Part shown: piece by piece, positions 18,495 through 29,320 of the stretch
Position numbering within the stretch: position 1 is the stretch's first letter
Layout of the letters: every line of letters starts with the position of its first letter
NCBI RefSeq assembly: GCF_030161095.1
Contig: NZ_BSPP01000007.1
Span: 558,920-622,919 of the forward strand
From: Cypionkella aquatica
Lineage (GTDB): Bacteria; Pseudomonadota; Alphaproteobacteria; Rhodobacterales; Rhodobacteraceae
Length of the DNA stretch: 64,000 bases
Reading direction: 5' to 3'
Made by a program: the position numbers and the translations under genes
The notes under the pieces: model-generated
Told to the model about the DNA's origin: nothing
The model's input: only the letters and a program-made list of their open reading frames with translations
Database searches by the model: none

Positions 18495-20504
18495 ATGTCG
18501 AACCTCAAGAAAATCAGCATCGACGGGATCGAAGTTGAAGTCGATGGCGCGATGACGATCATTCAGGCGGCGGAAGTCGCAGGGGTCGCCATTCCGCGGT
18601 TCTGCTATCACGAGCGTCTGACGATTGCAGGCAACTGCCGGATGTGTCTGGTGGAAGTTGTCGGTGGCCCGCCGAAACCTGCGGCGTCTTGCGCGATGCA
18701 GGTCCGCGATCTGCGGCCCGGCCCGAATGGCGAGGCGCCTGTGGTGAAAACCACCTCGCCGATGGTGAAGAAAGCCCGCGAGGGCGTGATGGAATTTCTG
18801 CTGATCAACCACCCGCTCGATTGCCCGATTTGCGATCAGGGGGGCGAGTGCGATCTGCAAGATCAGGCGATGGCGTTCGGCGTCGATTTCAGCCGCTACC
18901 GCGAACCCAAACGCGCGTCCGAGGATCTGAACCTTGGGCCATTGGTGGAAACCAAGATGACGCGGTGCATTTCCTGCACCCGTTGCGTGCGCTTCACTTC
19001 AGAAGTGGCGGGCATCTTGCAAATGGGCCAGACCGGGCGCGGCGAAGATGCCGAGATCACCAGCTATCTGAACGCGACGTTGGACAGCAACCTGCAGGGC
19101 AATATCATCGACCTGTGCCCGGTTGGCGCGCTGACATCTAAACCCTATGCCTTCACCGCGCGGCCTTGGGAGTTGACCAAGACCGAAAGCATCGACGTGA
19201 TGGATGCGTTGGGCAGCAACATCCGTATCGACACCAAGGGCCGCGAAGTGATGCGGATTTTGCCGCGCAACCATGATGGCGTGAACGAAGAGTGGATTTC
19301 CGACAAAACCCGTTTCGTCTGGGATGGCCTGCGCCGTCAGCGCCTCGACGTGCCTTATGTGCGTGAGAACGGCCGTCTGCGCAAATCGAACTGGGGTGAG
19401 GCGCTGACTTTGGCCGCAGCGGCGATCAAGGGCAAAAAGGTAGCCGGTCTGGTCGGCGATCTGGCCCCGGTCGAGGCGGCGTATTCTCTGAAAGCGCTGA
19501 TCGAAAGTCTTGGTGGCCGCGTCGAATCCCGCACCGATGGCGCGCGTTTGCCGATGGGCAACCGCTCTGGCTATATCGGCAATGCGACGATTGAAGATAT
19601 TGATAGCGCCAAGACCATCCTGTTGATCGGCACCAATCCTCGGGTTGAAAGCCCGGTTTTGAACGCGCGCATCCGCAAGGCATGGTCGGCGGGCGCGAAT
19701 GTCGGGCTGATCGGTGAAGCGGTCGATTTGACTTATGATTACAAGCATATGGGCAATGACCGCGCCGCTTTGGCCGATCTGGTCGGCAAGGTCACCGAGA
19801 AGCCGAATACCATTGTGATCGTCGGCCAAGGTGCCTTGAACGAGGCCGATGGTGAGGCGGTTCTGGCGCATGCGATGGCCTATGCGCAGGGCGCGGGCGG
19901 CAAATTGTTGGTGCTGCACACCGCTGCAAGCCGCGTTGGTGCTATGGACGTGGGCGCTGTGACCGAGGGCGGGCTGACTGCGGCCGTCGATGGGGCAGAG
20001 GTGATCTACAACCTTGGCGCGGATGAGGTCGAGATCGCAGCGGGTCCGTTTGTGATCTATCAGGGCAGCCATGGGGATCGGGGTGCGAACCGCGCCGACA
20101 TCATCTTCCCGGCGGCGGCTTATACCGAAGAAAGTGGCTTGTTCGTCAACACCGAAGGCCGCCCGCAACTGGCGCAGCGCGCAGGCTTTGCACCGGGTGA
20201 GGCGAAAGAGGGCTGGGCGATCTTGCGGGCGTTCTCGGCAGAGGTCGGCAAGACCCTGCCTTGGGACAGCTTGGCAGCTTTGCGCAAGGTGATCGTGGCC
20301 GCGCATCCGCATCTGGGCATGCTGGATCATGTGCCTGCCAATGATTGGCAGCCGCTGGCCCTGCGCGATATGGGCCGCGCCACTTTCCGCAATGCGTTCA
20401 AGGGGTTCTATCTGACCAACCCGATTGCACGCGCCAGCAAAGTGATGGGCGAATTGGCGGCGATGGAAGCTGAGCGGGCAAACACCCCGATGGCGGCGGA
20501 GTAA
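18495..20504 (+). CDS. nuoG: NADH-quinone oxidoreductase subunit G
   Basis: NuoG (75-kDa type) holds several iron-sulfur clusters of the electron wire. The 669-residue protein has the N-terminal [2Fe-2S] ferredoxin domain ([17 protein letters not shown]) and the His/Cys motif for N5 ([15 protein letters not shown] lies just after it). The [10 protein letters not shown] set serves N4. A molybdopterin-oxidoreductase-like domain without an obvious cofactor follows from about residue 220. It ends in the shared MAAE sequence described for nuoF. Confidence 0.97.
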   Translation: MSNLKKISIDGIEVEVDGAMTIIQAAEVAGVAIPRFCYHERLTIAGNCRMCLVEVVGGPPKPAASCAMQVRDLRPGPNGEAPVVKTTSPMVKKAREGVMEFLLINHPLDCPICDQGGECDLQDQAMAFGVDFSRYREPKRASEDLNLGPLVETKMTRCISCTRCVRFTSEVAGILQMGQTGRGEDAEITSYLNATLDSNLQGNIIDLCPVGALTSKPYAFTARPWELTKTESIDVMDALGSNIRIDTKGREVMRILPRNHDGVNEEWISDKTRFVWDGLRRQRLDVPYVRENGRLRKSNWGEALTLAAAAIKGKKVAGLVGDLAPVEAAYSLKALIESLGGRVESRTDGARLPMGNRSGYIGNATIEDIDSAKTILLIGTNPRVESPVLNARIRKAWSAGANVGLIGEAVDLTYDYKHMGNDRAALADLVGKVTEKPNTIVIVGQGALNEADGEAVLAHAMAYAQGAGGKLLVLHTAASRVGAMDVGAVTEGGLTAAVDGAEVIYNLGADEVEIAAGPFVIYQGSHGDRGANRADIIFPAAAYTEESGLFVNTEGRPQLAQRAGFAPGEAKEGWAILRAFSAEVGKTLPWDSLAALRKVIVAAHPHLGMLDHVPANDWQPLALRDMGRATFRNAFKGFYLTNPIARASKVMGELAAMEAERANTPMAAE

Positions 20505-20507
20505 ACC

Positions 20508-20909
20508 ATGCGTCTCGTCGCGCCCTTTGTGATCGGATTGGCTGCCTTTGGCGGCCTGTTCGCTTGCGCGGGCGAGGCGCCAAAGCCAGATGCGGGCTTC
20601 AAGCCGGGCTATAAGGGGATCGAGACGATCCTTTTGGACGGCGATCTGGTCAATTTTCGCGTGGCGATGACCGGCGCGCGGGACGACAGCGATGTGGCGG
20701 CCTATGCGGCTTGTGCGGCGGCGCAATATGCGCTGATCCGGGGCTTTGGATTTGCGCGTCATGTGCGCACGAATGTGGCGTTAAAGGGTGGCGTTTGGCG
20801 GGGGGATGCAGTTTACACCATCTCGGCGTCGCTGCCCCGCGGCGTGAAGACGATAGATGCTGAAGTGACCGTGCGCGATTGTGGTGCGCAGGGCATACCG
20901 ACGGTTTAA
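20508..20909 (+). CDS. Small predicted lipoprotein in the nuo operon (unknown)
   Basis: The 133-residue product begins with a hydrophobic stretch ending FGGLFACAGE, a likely lipobox. The mature part has AAYAACAAAQYALIRGFGFAR and a C-terminal Cys in VTVRDCGAQ. The position of the first cysteine, in a helix preceding beta strands, recalls the two small exported proteins at 16853 and 17161. It starts three bases after nuoG and is followed by nuoH 54 bases later. No family is recognised. Confidence 0.6.
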   Translation: MRLVAPFVIGLAAFGGLFACAGEAPKPDAGFKPGYKGIETILLDGDLVNFRVAMTGARDDSDVAAYAACAAAQYALIRGFGFARHVRTNVALKGGVWRGDAVYTISASLPRGVKTIDAEVTVRDCGAQGIPTV

Positions 20910-20963
20910 GACGGACGACAAAGGCCGGACAACGGCCAAACGACTGAGGGAACGTGAGGGATC

Positions 20964-22001
20964 ATGGCTGACTTTTTGCAAACCGGGCTGGGCATAGCGT
21001 TACTTGTGGCGCTGCAAAGCCTTGCGATCATTGCCTTTGTGATGATCAGCTTGCTGTTCCTGGTCTACGGCGACCGCAAGATCTGGGCGGCGGTGCAGCT
21101 GCGGCGCGGCCCGAACGTGGTGGGGCCATTTGGCCTTTTGCAATCGGTGGCCGATGCGCTGAAATATGTCGTCAAGGAAATCGTGGTGCCTGCGGGCGCT
21201 GACCGCGCGGTGTTCTTTCTGGCGCCGATGCTGTCGTTCATCCTTGCGATCCTGGCCTGGGCGGTGATCCCGTTTGACAGCGGTTGGGTGCTGGCCGATA
21301 TCAACGTCGCCATCCTGTTCGTGTTCGCGGCCTCTAGCCTTGAGGTCTACGGCGTGATCATGGGCGGCTGGGCCTCGAACTCGAAATACCCGTTCCTGGG
21401 CTCGCTCCGCTCTGCCGCGCAGATGATTTCTTACGAAGTCTCGCTGGGCCTGATCATCATTGGGATCATCATCTCGACCGGCTCGATGAGCTTCAGCTCG
21501 ATCGTGCAGGCGCAATCGGGCAGCTATGGCTTGCTGAACTGGTATTGGCTGCCGCATTTCCCGATGGTGTTCCTGTTCTTTATCAGTGCCTTGGCCGAAA
21601 CCAACCGTCCACCCTTCGATCTGCCCGAGGCTGAATCGGAACTGGTTGCGGGCTTCATGGTGGAATATTCCTCGACGCCGTATCTGCTGTTCATGGCCGG
21701 CGAATACATCGCGATCTTCCTGATGTGCGCGCTGATTTCGCTGTTGTTCTTCGGCGGCTGGCTGTCGCCGATTCCGGGCCTCGCCGATGGCTGGTGGTGG
21801 ATGGTCGCCAAGATGTGGGTGTTCTTCTTCATGTTCGCCATGGTGAAGGCCATCGTGCCGCGTTACCGCTATGACCAACTGATGCGGATTGGCTGGAAAG
21901 TCTTCTTGCCCTTGTCGCTTGGCTGGGTGGTTGTGGTGTCGTTCTTGGCAAAATATGAAGTGTTCGGCGGCTTTTGGGCACGCTGGACGATGGGAGGCTG
22001 A
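20964..22001 (+). CDS. nuoH: NADH-quinone oxidoreductase subunit H
   Basis: NuoH (ND1 type) is the membrane subunit that links the peripheral arm to the proton-pumping arm and forms part of the quinone channel. The 345-residue protein has eight or nine hydrophobic helices. It carries the conserved acidic loop [21 protein letters not shown], implicated in quinone coupling, and the N-terminal segment [14 protein letters not shown]. The length is normal. Confidence 0.98.
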   Translation: MADFLQTGLGIALLVALQSLAIIAFVMISLLFLVYGDRKIWAAVQLRRGPNVVGPFGLLQSVADALKYVVKEIVVPAGADRAVFFLAPMLSFILAILAWAVIPFDSGWVLADINVAILFVFAASSLEVYGVIMGGWASNSKYPFLGSLRSAAQMISYEVSLGLIIIGIIISTGSMSFSSIVQAQSGSYGLLNWYWLPHFPMVFLFFISALAETNRPPFDLPEAESELVAGFMVEYSSTPYLLFMAGEYIAIFLMCALISLLFFGGWLSPIPGLADGWWWMVAKMWVFFFMFAMVKAIVPRYRYDQLMRIGWKVFLPLSLGWVVVVSFLAKYEVFGGFWARWTMGG

Positions 22002-22003
22002 TC

Positions 22004-22507
22004 ATGGGTCCGGCACGCACAACCGATTACCGCCGCGCGGCGAAATATTTCCTGCTGATGGATTTCATCAAGGGCTTTGGCCTTGGCTTCAAATATTTCT
22101 TCGCGCCGAAAGACACGCTGAACTACCCGCATGAAAAGGGGCCTTTGTCGCCGCGTTTCCGTGGCGAGCATGCGTTGCGCCGCTACGCCAATGGCGAGGA
22201 ACGCTGCATTGCTTGCAAGCTGTGCGAAGCAATTTGCCCGGCGCAGGCGATCACCATTGACGCCGAGCCGCGCGAAGATGGCTCGCGCCGCACCACCCGC
22301 TATGACATCGACATGACCAAATGCATCTATTGCGGTTTCTGTCAGGAAGCCTGCCCGGTCGATGCGATTGTCGAGGGCCCGAATTTTGAATTCTCGACCG
22401 AAACCCGCGAGGAATTGTTCTACAACAAGGACAAGCTTCTGGCGAACGGTGCGCGTTGGGAAGCCGAGATTGCCCGTAACCTTGAACTTGACGCGCCGTA
22501 TCGGTGA
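22004..22507 (+). CDS. nuoI: NADH-quinone oxidoreductase subunit I
   Basis: NuoI (23-kDa type) carries clusters N6a and N6b. The 167-residue protein has two ferredoxin motifs, [12 protein letters not shown] and [12 protein letters not shown], each followed by the extra distant Pro/Ala context of 8Fe ferredoxins. The ATG at 22004 follows GGGAGG and is preferred to the in-frame start at 21974 inside nuoH. Confidence 0.97.
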   Translation: MGPARTTDYRRAAKYFLLMDFIKGFGLGFKYFFAPKDTLNYPHEKGPLSPRFRGEHALRRYANGEERCIACKLCEAICPAQAITIDAEPREDGSRRTTRYDIDMTKCIYCGFCQEACPVDAIVEGPNFEFSTETREELFYNKDKLLANGARWEAEIARNLELDAPYR

Positions 22508-22508
22508 C

Positions 22509-22922
22509 ATGATGAACGACACCTTCAACCAGATCTTCAAGCAGATGATGGAGCAGGGCCAGCAAATGGCCAAGGCGTTCGCGCCTGCATTGGAAGGCGT
22601 CGATGTGAAGGCGTTTGAAAAGATGTTTCCGGCGATGCCAAAGGAAATGCTTGAGGCGTTCTTTGGCAAGACCTTCAACCCCGAGGGTCTGGATGCCCGC
22701 ACCCGCTTTCTCGTCACCATCGCGGCGCTGACGGTGCAGGGCCCGCTGGGCGAGCCGCAAATCCGGGCGACGGTGAAGAACGCTCTGGCCGCCGGGGCCA
22801 CCAAACGCGAGATCGCCGAAGTGATCTGGCAGATGTCGATGTTCGGCGGTGTGCCCGCCATGCAGAAAGCTTTGGAGACCGCGCAGGCGGTATTCGCAGA
22901 AACCGAGGAGAAAGCGCCATGA
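22509..22922 (+). CDS. Carboxymuconolactone decarboxylase (CMD/AhpD-like) family protein
   Basis: The 137-residue helical protein has the CMD core: [23 protein letters not shown] followed by [27 protein letters not shown]. The usual CxxC-H pair of AhpD-type peroxidase reductases is absent in this region, so peroxidase activity is not supported. The start at 22509 follows the nuoI stop by one base, and the end overlaps nuoJ by ATGA. It therefore sits inside the complex I transcription unit. Function unknown. Confidence 0.82.
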   Translation: MMNDTFNQIFKQMMEQGQQMAKAFAPALEGVDVKAFEKMFPAMPKEMLEAFFGKTFNPEGLDARTRFLVTIAALTVQGPLGEPQIRATVKNALAAGATKREIAEVIWQMSMFGGVPAMQKALETAQAVFAETEEKAP

Positions 22923-23533
22923 GCGTTGCAGATCTGGCCTTTTACGCGTTTTCCACCGTCACCATCGCGGCGGGGCTGCTGGTGACCTTGTCCCGCAACC
23001 CGGTCCATTCGGTGCTGTGGCTTATTCTGGCGTTTCTGTCCTCGGCCGGGCTGTTCGTGCTCTTGGGCGCAGAATTCGTCGCGATGCTGCTGATCATCGT
23101 CTATGTCGGCGCGGTCGCGGTGCTGTTCCTGTTCGTGGTGATGATGCTGGACGTGGATTTTGAGGAATTGAAGGGCGAGATGTCGCGCTACATGCCCTTG
23201 GGCCTGCTGGTCGGCGTGATCATCATCATGCAACTGGTGCTGGGCGTCGGCGCTTGGGTGCAAGCCGATGGCGCGATGGGCCTGCGCGCGGCGGTGGCCC
23301 CCGATATGGCGCAAGTGGAAAACACCCGCGCCTTGGGCCTGCTGATCTATGACAAATACCTGTTGCTGTTCCAGCTGTCGGCGCTTGTGCTGCTGGTCGC
23401 GATGATCGGCGCGATCCTGCTGACCCTGCGCCACCGCAAGGACATCAAACGCCAGAACGTGCTGCACCAGATGTGGCGCGACCCGGCGAAGGCGATGGAG
23501 CTGATGGACGTGAAACCGGGGCAGGGGCTGTGA
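22919..23533 (+). CDS. nuoJ: NADH-quinone oxidoreductase subunit J
   Basis: NuoJ (ND6 type) is a membrane subunit at the joint of the two arms. The 204-residue protein has five hydrophobic helices. The signature [26 protein letters not shown] includes the glycine-containing third helix, which forms a pi-bulge in known structures. The ATG overlaps the stop of the preceding gene. It is followed by 109 bases containing a palindromic repeat pair before nuoK. Confidence 0.96.
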   Translation: MSVADLAFYAFSTVTIAAGLLVTLSRNPVHSVLWLILAFLSSAGLFVLLGAEFVAMLLIIVYVGAVAVLFLFVVMMLDVDFEELKGEMSRYMPLGLLVGVIIIMQLVLGVGAWVQADGAMGLRAAVAPDMAQVENTRALGLLIYDKYLLLFQLSALVLLVAMIGAILLTLRHRKDIKRQNVLHQMWRDPAKAMELMDVKPGQGL

Positions 23534-23537
23534 TTAT

Positions 23538-23595
23538 GGTGCGTGCAAGCACGCACCCTACCGAATAACCCGTATGGTGCGTGCTTGCACGCACC
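23538..23595. repeat. Two GGTGCGTGC palindromes between nuoJ and nuoK
   Basis: GGTGCGTGCAAGCACGCACC at 23538-23557 and its exact reverse complement at 23576-23595 each form a near-perfect 20-bp palindrome with a central AA or TT. They are separated by 18 bases and share the 5' flank TAT. From memory, such palindromes occur as an interspersed element in Rhodobacterales. Here they would form strong hairpins in the nuo transcript. Confidence 0.8.
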
Positions 23596-23642
23596 GCTGC
23601 GGACCAGAAATGACAATCGGGCAACGACCCGGAGGGACGAAA

Positions 23643-23948
23643 ATGGTAGGACTGGAACATTACCTTGTGGTGGCGGCGGCTTTGTTCGTCATCGGGATCT
23701 TTGGCATCTTCCTGAACCGGAAGAATATCATCGTCATCCTGATGTCGATCGAGTTGATGCTGCTGGCGGTCAATATACAATTCATCGCCTTCTCGTCGTA
23801 TCACGGTGATCTGGTGGGGCAGCTGTTCAGCATATTCATCCTGACGGTGGCGGCGGCAGAGGCGGCGATTGGTCTGGCGATCTTGGTGGTGTTCTTCCGC
23901 AACCGCGGCACCATTGATGTCGAAGATGTTAACGTGATGAAGGGCTGA
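23643..23948 (+). CDS. nuoK: NADH-quinone oxidoreductase subunit K
   Basis: NuoK (ND4L type) is a three-helix subunit of the proton path. The 101-residue protein has conserved acidic residues in helix 2 ([13 protein letters not shown]) and helix 3 ([13 protein letters not shown]), both essential for proton coupling in the family. The ATG at 23643 follows CCGGAGGGACG at a good distance; an earlier in-frame start lies inside the palindrome and is rejected. Confidence 0.96.
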   Translation: MVGLEHYLVVAAALFVIGIFGIFLNRKNIIVILMSIELMLLAVNIQFIAFSSYHGDLVGQLFSIFILTVAAAEAAIGLAILVVFFRNRGTIDVEDVNVMKG

Positions 23949-23952
23949 GATC

Positions 23953-26346
23953 ATGGATATGCAACTCAGCGCCAAGATCATCCTGTTCGCCCCGCTGGTG
24001 GGCTCGATCCTCTGCGGCTTCGGCTGGCGGTTGATTGGCGAAAAGGCGGCGACGTGGTTGGCGACGCTTGTGCTGTTCGCAGCCGCCATCCTGTCATGGT
24101 ATATCTTCCTGACCTTTCAAGGCGATACTCAGCACATCACCGTGCTGCGGTTCATCGAATCCGGCACGCTGAGCACCGAATGGGGTATCCGCCTCGACCG
24201 GATGTCGGCGATCATGCTGGTGGTGGTGAACTCGGTTTCGGCTTTGGTCCACCTCTACAGCCAAGGCTATATGGCGCATGATGAAAACTGGGCGCATGGC
24301 GAAAGCTACCGTCCGCGCTTCTTTGCGTATCTGTCGTTCTTCACCTTTGCGATGCTGGCGCTGATCACCTCTGACAATCTTGTACAGATGTTCTTTGGCT
24401 GGGAAGGTGTGGGCGTTGCCTCATACCTGCTGATCGGTTTCTACTATCGCAAGCCGTCGGCCAATGCGGCGGCGATGAAGGCGTTTGTGGTCAACCGGGT
24501 CGGTGACTTCGGCTTCGCGCTGGGGATTTTCGCGCTGTATTACCTGACCGACAGCATCAAGTTTGACGAGGTGTTTGCGGCGGCCCCGAAACTGGCGGAG
24601 ACCAATCTGCGTTTCCTCTGGGCCGAGTGGAACGCCGCCAATCTGATCGGCGTGTTGCTGTTCATCGGCGCTATGGGCAAATCGGCGCAGTTGTTCCTGC
24701 ACACTTGGTTGCCCGACGCGATGGAAGGCCCGACCCCGGTTTCGGCCTTGATCCACGCAGCAACCATGGTGACGGCGGGTGTGTTCCTGGTCTGCCGGAT
24801 GTCGCCGCTGTATGAATATGCGCCCGATGCCAAGCAGATGATCGTGGTGCTGGGGGCGACGACCGCGTTCTTTGCCGCGACCGTGGGCCTTGTGCAAAAC
24901 GACATCAAACGCGTGATCGCTTATTCGACCTGTTCGCAGCTGGGCTATATGTTCGTTGCGGCAGGGGTTGGCATGTATCCGGTGGCGATGTTCCACCTGT
25001 TCACGCATGCGTTCTTCAAAGCGATGCTGTTCCTTGGCGCAGGCTCGGTGATCCATGCGATGCACCACGAGCAAGACATGCGGAATTACGGCGGCTTGCG
25101 GAAGAAAATCCCGCTGACCTTCTGGGCCATGATGATCGGCACTTTGGCGATCACCGGCGTGGGCATCCCGCTGACGCATTACGGCTTCGCGGGCTATCTG
25201 TCGAAAGATGCGGTGATCGAAAGCGCTTGGGTCGGGTCGAACTATGCCTTCACCCTGCTGGTGATCGCGGCGTTCATGACCTCGTTCTATTCATGGCGCC
25301 TGATGTTCATGACCTTCTACGGCAAGCCGCGCGGCGACACCCATGCCTATGATCATGCGCATGAAAGCCCCACCGTGATGTTGGTGCCTTTGGGCGTGCT
25401 GGCATTGGGCGCGATGTTTTCGGGGATGATCTGGTACAACAGCTTCTTCGGCGATGAGGCCAAGATGCGCGCATGGTTCAACATGGAACCCGCGCATGAA
25501 CAGACTGCCGAGGAAGGTCACGCGACCGAAGCCGTGGCCGAGACTGCACCCGCTGTGGAAGCTGCTCCGGCAGCCGAGACCGCGATGACAGAAACGGCTC
25601 CGGCCGCAACAGCCGAGGTTGCCCCTGCGACCGACGCCGCTCCGGCAGCCACTGCCGAAGTTGCCCCTGCCACCGACGCCGCTCCGGCAGCAACAGCCGA
25701 GGTTGCACCTGCGACCGACGCCGCTCCGGCAGCAACTGCCGAGGTTGCACCTGCCACCGACGCCGCTCCGGCAGCCACCGCTGAAGTTGCACCTGCAACT
25801 GACGCCGCTCCTGTCGCGGCGACAGAAACCGCGCCTGCTGCGGAAACCGCAGGTGCGGCGACGGCTGAGGCTGCACATGCGGCACCGGGCGTCGCCCCGA
25901 GTGGCGCTATCTATCTGGGCGCTGACAATCATGTGCTTCATGCAGCGCATGAGGCGCCTAAATGGGTCAAAGTCTCGCCCTTCATCGCGATGGTTCTTGG
26001 CTTCCTCTTGGCGTGGAAATTCTACATCCGCAGCCCGGAACTGCCCGCCAAACTGGCCGCACAGCAACGTCCGCTGTATCTGTTCCTGCTGAACAAGTGG
26101 TATTTCGACGAGCTTTACAACGTGATCTTCGTCAAACCTGCGCTGTGGCTTGGCAATTTCCTGTGGAAAAAGGGCGATGGTGCGGTGATTGACGGCGCGC
26201 TGAACGGTGTCGCGATGGGGATTATCCCGTTCTTCACCAAGCTCGCAGGGCGCTGGCAATCGGGCTACGTCTTTACATATGCCTTCGCGATGGTGCTGGG
26301 GATTGCTGCCCTGCTGACCTGGATGACGCTTACGGTGGGGCACTAA
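23953..26346 (+). CDS. nuoL: NADH-quinone oxidoreductase subunit L with inserted Ala/Pro repeat
   Basis: NuoL (ND5 type) is the distal antiporter-like subunit, with the long lateral helix that couples to the other pumps. The first 500 residues carry the core motifs, including [19 protein letters not shown] and [23 protein letters not shown]. The protein is 797 residues, longer than the usual 600-710. The excess is an Ala/Pro/Glu/Thr-rich region at about residues 520-650 with five 14-residue repeats (549-618). The C-terminal helices, including [19 protein letters not shown], follow. The repeat sits in a connecting loop, so function is probably kept. Confidence 0.95.
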   Translation: MDMQLSAKIILFAPLVGSILCGFGWRLIGEKAATWLATLVLFAAAILSWYIFLTFQGDTQHITVLRFIESGTLSTEWGIRLDRMSAIMLVVVNSVSALVHLYSQGYMAHDENWAHGESYRPRFFAYLSFFTFAMLALITSDNLVQMFFGWEGVGVASYLLIGFYYRKPSANAAAMKAFVVNRVGDFGFALGIFALYYLTDSIKFDEVFAAAPKLAETNLRFLWAEWNAANLIGVLLFIGAMGKSAQLFLHTWLPDAMEGPTPVSALIHAATMVTAGVFLVCRMSPLYEYAPDAKQMIVVLGATTAFFAATVGLVQNDIKRVIAYSTCSQLGYMFVAAGVGMYPVAMFHLFTHAFFKAMLFLGAGSVIHAMHHEQDMRNYGGLRKKIPLTFWAMMIGTLAITGVGIPLTHYGFAGYLSKDAVIESAWVGSNYAFTLLVIAAFMTSFYSWRLMFMTFYGKPRGDTHAYDHAHESPTVMLVPLGVLALGAMFSGMIWYNSFFGDEAKMRAWFNMEPAHEQTAEEGHATEAVAETAPAVEAAPAAETAMTETAPAATAEVAPATDAAPAATAEVAPATDAAPAATAEVAPATDAAPAATAEVAPATDAAPAATAEVAPATDAAPVAATETAPAAETAGAATAEAAHAAPGVAPSGAIYLGADNHVLHAAHEAPKWVKVSPFIAMVLGFLLAWKFYIRSPELPAKLAAQQRPLYLFLLNKWYFDELYNVIFVKPALWLGNFLWKKGDGAVIDGALNGVAMGIIPFFTKLAGRWQSGYVFTYAFAMVLGIAALLTWMTLTVGH
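25597..25806. repeat. 42-bp tandem repeat (five copies) inside nuoL
   Basis: Five consecutive 42-bp units encode [14 protein letters not shown] five times without a change in the encoded peptide; differences are mostly at third codon positions. A sixth, diverged unit follows from 25807. The unit is a multiple of three, so copy changes keep the reading frame. Confidence 0.9.
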
Positions 26347-26350
26347 GACC

Positions 26351-27874
26351 ATGAATTACCTTCTTTCCATCATCATCTTCCTGCCCGCAGTCGCAGCCGC
26401 CATCATGGCGCTGTTCCTGCGCGGATCAGGAGAGGCCACCGCCACCAACGCCAAATGGCTGGCACTGATCGCCACCACGGCGACGTTTCTCGTCTCGCTG
26501 TTCGTGCTGAAGGGCTTTGATGCGACCAACACCGGCTTTCAGTTTGTCGAAGAGGCCAATTGGATCGTCGGGCTGAAATACAAGCTGGGCGTCGATGGTA
26601 TCTCGATCCTGTTCGTGATGCTGACCACGTTCCTGATGCCGATCACCATCCTGTCGTGCTGGGGTGTCAGCGACCGCGTCAAGGAATACATGATCGCCTT
26701 CCTGCTGCTGGAAACGCTGATGCTTGGCGTGTTCCTCGCGCTTGATCTGGTGCTGTTCTATCTGTTCTTCGAGGCAGGTCTGATCCCGATGTTCCTGATC
26801 ATCGGCATCTGGGGCGGGCAGAACCGGATTTATGCGGCGTTCAAGTTCTTCCTCTATACCTTCCTCGGCTCGGTGCTGATGCTGGTGGCGATGATCGCGA
26901 TGTATATGGCGGCGGGCACCACCGATATTCCCACGCTGATGGCGTTCCAGTTTGACAGCGCCCCGATGGTGGTGCTGGGCATGACCATCACCGGTGGCTT
27001 GCAGACGCTGCTGTTCTTGGCGTTCTTCGCGTCTTTCGCGGTGAAAATGCCGATGTGGCCGGTGCATACCTGGCTGCCCGATGCGCACGTTCAGGCCCCG
27101 ACGGCGGGCTCTGTGGTGCTGGCGGCGATCTTGCTGAAAATGGGCGGCTATGGCTTTTTGCGCTTTAGCCTGCCGATGTTCCCGGTTGGGGCAGAGGTGC
27201 TTTCAAACCTTGTGTTCTGGATGTCGGCAATTGCCATCGTCTACACCTCGCTGGTGGCGCTGGCGCAGTCGGATATGAAAAAGCTGATCGCCTATTCGTC
27301 CGTTGCCCATATGGGTTACGTCACCTTGGGGATTTTTGCCGCCAACCAACAAGGCGTGGACGGTGCGATTTTCCAGATGATCAGCCACGGCTTTATCTCG
27401 GGCGCGATGTTCCTGTGTGTGGGCGTGATTTACGACCGCATGCACACACGCGAGATTGACGCCTACGGTGGCCTTGTGAACCGGATGCCCGCCTACGCCT
27501 TGGTGTTCATGTTCTTCACCATGGCCAATGTCGGCCTGCCGGGGACCAGCGGCTTTGTCGGTGAATTCCTCGTGCTGGCCGGGATCTTCCAGGTCAACAC
27601 CTGGGTCGCGGCCGTCGCCACATCGGGCGTGATTTTCTCGGCGGCCTACGGGCTTTACCTTTACCGCCGCGTCGCCTTCGGCGCATTGGTGAAGGAAGCC
27701 TTGGCAACCATTCAGGACATGAGCCGGCGCGAGCGTGCCATCTTCGCGCCGCTGATCGTGATGACCCTGCTGCTTGGCGTCTATCCGGCCTTGGTGCTGG
27801 ATATCATCGGGCCATCGGTGAAGGCGCTTGTTGACAACTACCAAGTGGCCGTGACGGCCTTTGCTGCGAACTAA
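26351..27874 (+). CDS. nuoM: NADH-quinone oxidoreductase subunit M
   Basis: NuoM (ND4 type) is an antiporter-like proton-pumping subunit. The 507-residue protein has about 14 hydrophobic helices. It carries the family segment [22 protein letters not shown] with its conserved Lys/His neighbours, and the acidic residue in [12 protein letters not shown]. It begins four bases after the nuoL stop. Confidence 0.97.
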   Translation: MNYLLSIIIFLPAVAAAIMALFLRGSGEATATNAKWLALIATTATFLVSLFVLKGFDATNTGFQFVEEANWIVGLKYKLGVDGISILFVMLTTFLMPITILSCWGVSDRVKEYMIAFLLLETLMLGVFLALDLVLFYLFFEAGLIPMFLIIGIWGGQNRIYAAFKFFLYTFLGSVLMLVAMIAMYMAAGTTDIPTLMAFQFDSAPMVVLGMTITGGLQTLLFLAFFASFAVKMPMWPVHTWLPDAHVQAPTAGSVVLAAILLKMGGYGFLRFSLPMFPVGAEVLSNLVFWMSAIAIVYTSLVALAQSDMKKLIAYSSVAHMGYVTLGIFAANQQGVDGAIFQMISHGFISGAMFLCVGVIYDRMHTREIDAYGGLVNRMPAYALVFMFFTMANVGLPGTSGFVGEFLVLAGIFQVNTWVAAVATSGVIFSAAYGLYLYRRVAFGALVKEALATIQDMSRRERAIFAPLIVMTLLLGVYPALVLDIIGPSVKALVDNYQVAVTAFAAN

Positions 27875-27886
27875 GGAACAGACCAG

Positions 27887-29320
27887 ATGACTGCGACTGA
27901 CTTTCATACAGTTCTGCCCGAGGTTTTGCTGGCGCTTTATGCGATGGCGGCCCTGCTTGCCTGCGTTTATGCGGGCAAAGATGCGCTGACGGGTGTTGTG
28001 ACTTGGGCGACGGCGGGGGTGTTCGTGGCACTTGCCGCCTATATCGGTTTCGCGGGCGAAGGTGCCAATCTGGCCTTCGGCGGCATGTTCATCGACGACG
28101 CCTTCTCGCGTTTTGCCAAAGTGGTGATCCTGCTGTCGTCCGCCGGGGTGCTGGTGATGGCGCAGGATTACATGGCGCGCAACGATATGGGGCGGTTTGA
28201 ATACCCCATTCTGATCGCGCTTGCGGTCGTTGGCATGATGTTCATGGTGTCGGCTGGCGATCTGATGCTGATGTATCTCGGGCTAGAGCTGCAATCCTTG
28301 GCGCTTTACGTTGTGGCCGCGATGCGGCGCGATTCCGTGAAATCGACCGAGGCCGGTCTGAAATATTTCGTGCTGGGCTCGCTGTCCTCGGGCTTGCTGC
28401 TTTATGGCGCGTCTTTGGTCTATGGCTATGCGGGCACCACTTTGTTCTCGGGCATCCTGACCACCTTGGATGCAGCGCATCTGGGGCTGGTGATTGGCCT
28501 TGTGTTCCTGATCGCGGGCATGGCGTTCAAGGTCTCGGCGGCACCGTTCCATATGTGGACGCCGGACGTTTACGAAGGCGCACCGACCCCCGTGACCGCT
28601 TTCTTCGCGACCGCGCCCAAGGCTGCGGCGATGGCGATGATTGCGCGTGTGTTGTTCGATGCGTTCGGTGCGATCCCGGCGCAATGGGGGCAGGTGCTGG
28701 CGGCTTTGGCGGTGGTCTCGATGTTCCTCGGCGCAACTGCCGCAATCGGCCAACGCGACATCAAGCGCCTGATGGCCTATTCCTCAATCGCGCATATGGG
28801 CTACGCCTTGGTCGGTCTGGCGACGGGCACGGCAGAGGGCGTGCAGGCGATGCTGATCTATATGGCGATCTACGTCACCATGAACCTTGGCACCTTCGCT
28901 TTCATTATGTCGCTGGAAAAAGACGGCAAGCCGATCAGCGATATCGACAGTCTGAACATGTTCTCGAAGCGCGAGCCTTTGAAGGCGCTTGCCGTGCTGA
29001 TCCTGATGTTCAGCTTGGCCGGTGTGCCGCCGATGCTGGGCTTTTTCGGCAAATTCTACGTGCTGAAAGCCGCTGTTGATGCGGGCATGACATGGCTGGC
29101 ACTGGCGGGGGCTGTGGCCTCGGTGATCGGTGCGTTCTACTATCTGCGCATCGTGTTCTTCATGTATTTCGGGCGGGATACCGAAGGCGCGTCCAGCCGG
29201 ATGGCGCCGGTGCAATGGCTGATGTTGGTGGCGGTGGCCGCGGTGATGCTGCTTGGCGTCGTCAACCTGTTCGGCATCGAAGGCGTTGCTGCGGCGGCGG
29301 CTGCAGCTCTTGTCGGCTAA
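27887..29320 (+). CDS. nuoN: NADH-quinone oxidoreductase subunit N
   Basis: NuoN (ND2 type) is the third antiporter-like subunit. The 477-residue protein has about 14 hydrophobic helices. It carries [14 protein letters not shown] and [23 protein letters not shown], which hold the conserved Glu and Lys/His positions. It is the last nuo gene. Its 3' end overlaps the start of birA, so the operon continues. Confidence 0.97.
   Translation: MTATDFHTVLPEVLLALYAMAALLACVYAGKDALTGVVTWATAGVFVALAAYIGFAGEGANLAFGGMFIDDAFSRFAKVVILLSSAGVLVMAQDYMARNDMGRFEYPILIALAVVGMMFMVSAGDLMLMYLGLELQSLALYVVAAMRRDSVKSTEAGLKYFVLGSLSSGLLLYGASLVYGYAGTTLFSGILTTLDAAHLGLVIGLVFLIAGMAFKVSAAPFHMWTPDVYEGAPTPVTAFFATAPKAAAMAMIARVLFDAFGAIPAQWGQVLAALAVVSMFLGATAAIGQRDIKRLMAYSSIAHMGYALVGLATGTAEGVQAMLIYMAIYVTMNLGTFAFIMSLEKDGKPISDIDSLNMFSKREPLKALAVLILMFSLAGVPPMLGFFGKFYVLKAAVDAGMTWLALAGAVASVIGAFYYLRIVFFMYFGRDTEGASSRMAPVQWLMLVAVAAVMLLGVVNLFGIEGVAAAAAAALVG

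Noticed and set aside
18999-20762. 587-codon frame on the minus strand opposite nuoG
   Set aside because: It is a shadow of a GC-rich gene. The product is rich in Arg, His and Gln with no domain pattern, whereas nuoG on the other strand is unmistakable.
22509-22922. AhpD-type alkylhydroperoxide reductase
   Set aside because: The CMD fold pattern is present, but the CxxC-containing active site of AhpD is not seen, so no peroxidase activity was assigned.
25597-25806. CRISPR-like or non-coding repeat array
   Set aside because: Repeats are contiguous without spacers, have a 42-bp period and encode the same peptide in the nuoL frame, so this is a coding minisatellite.
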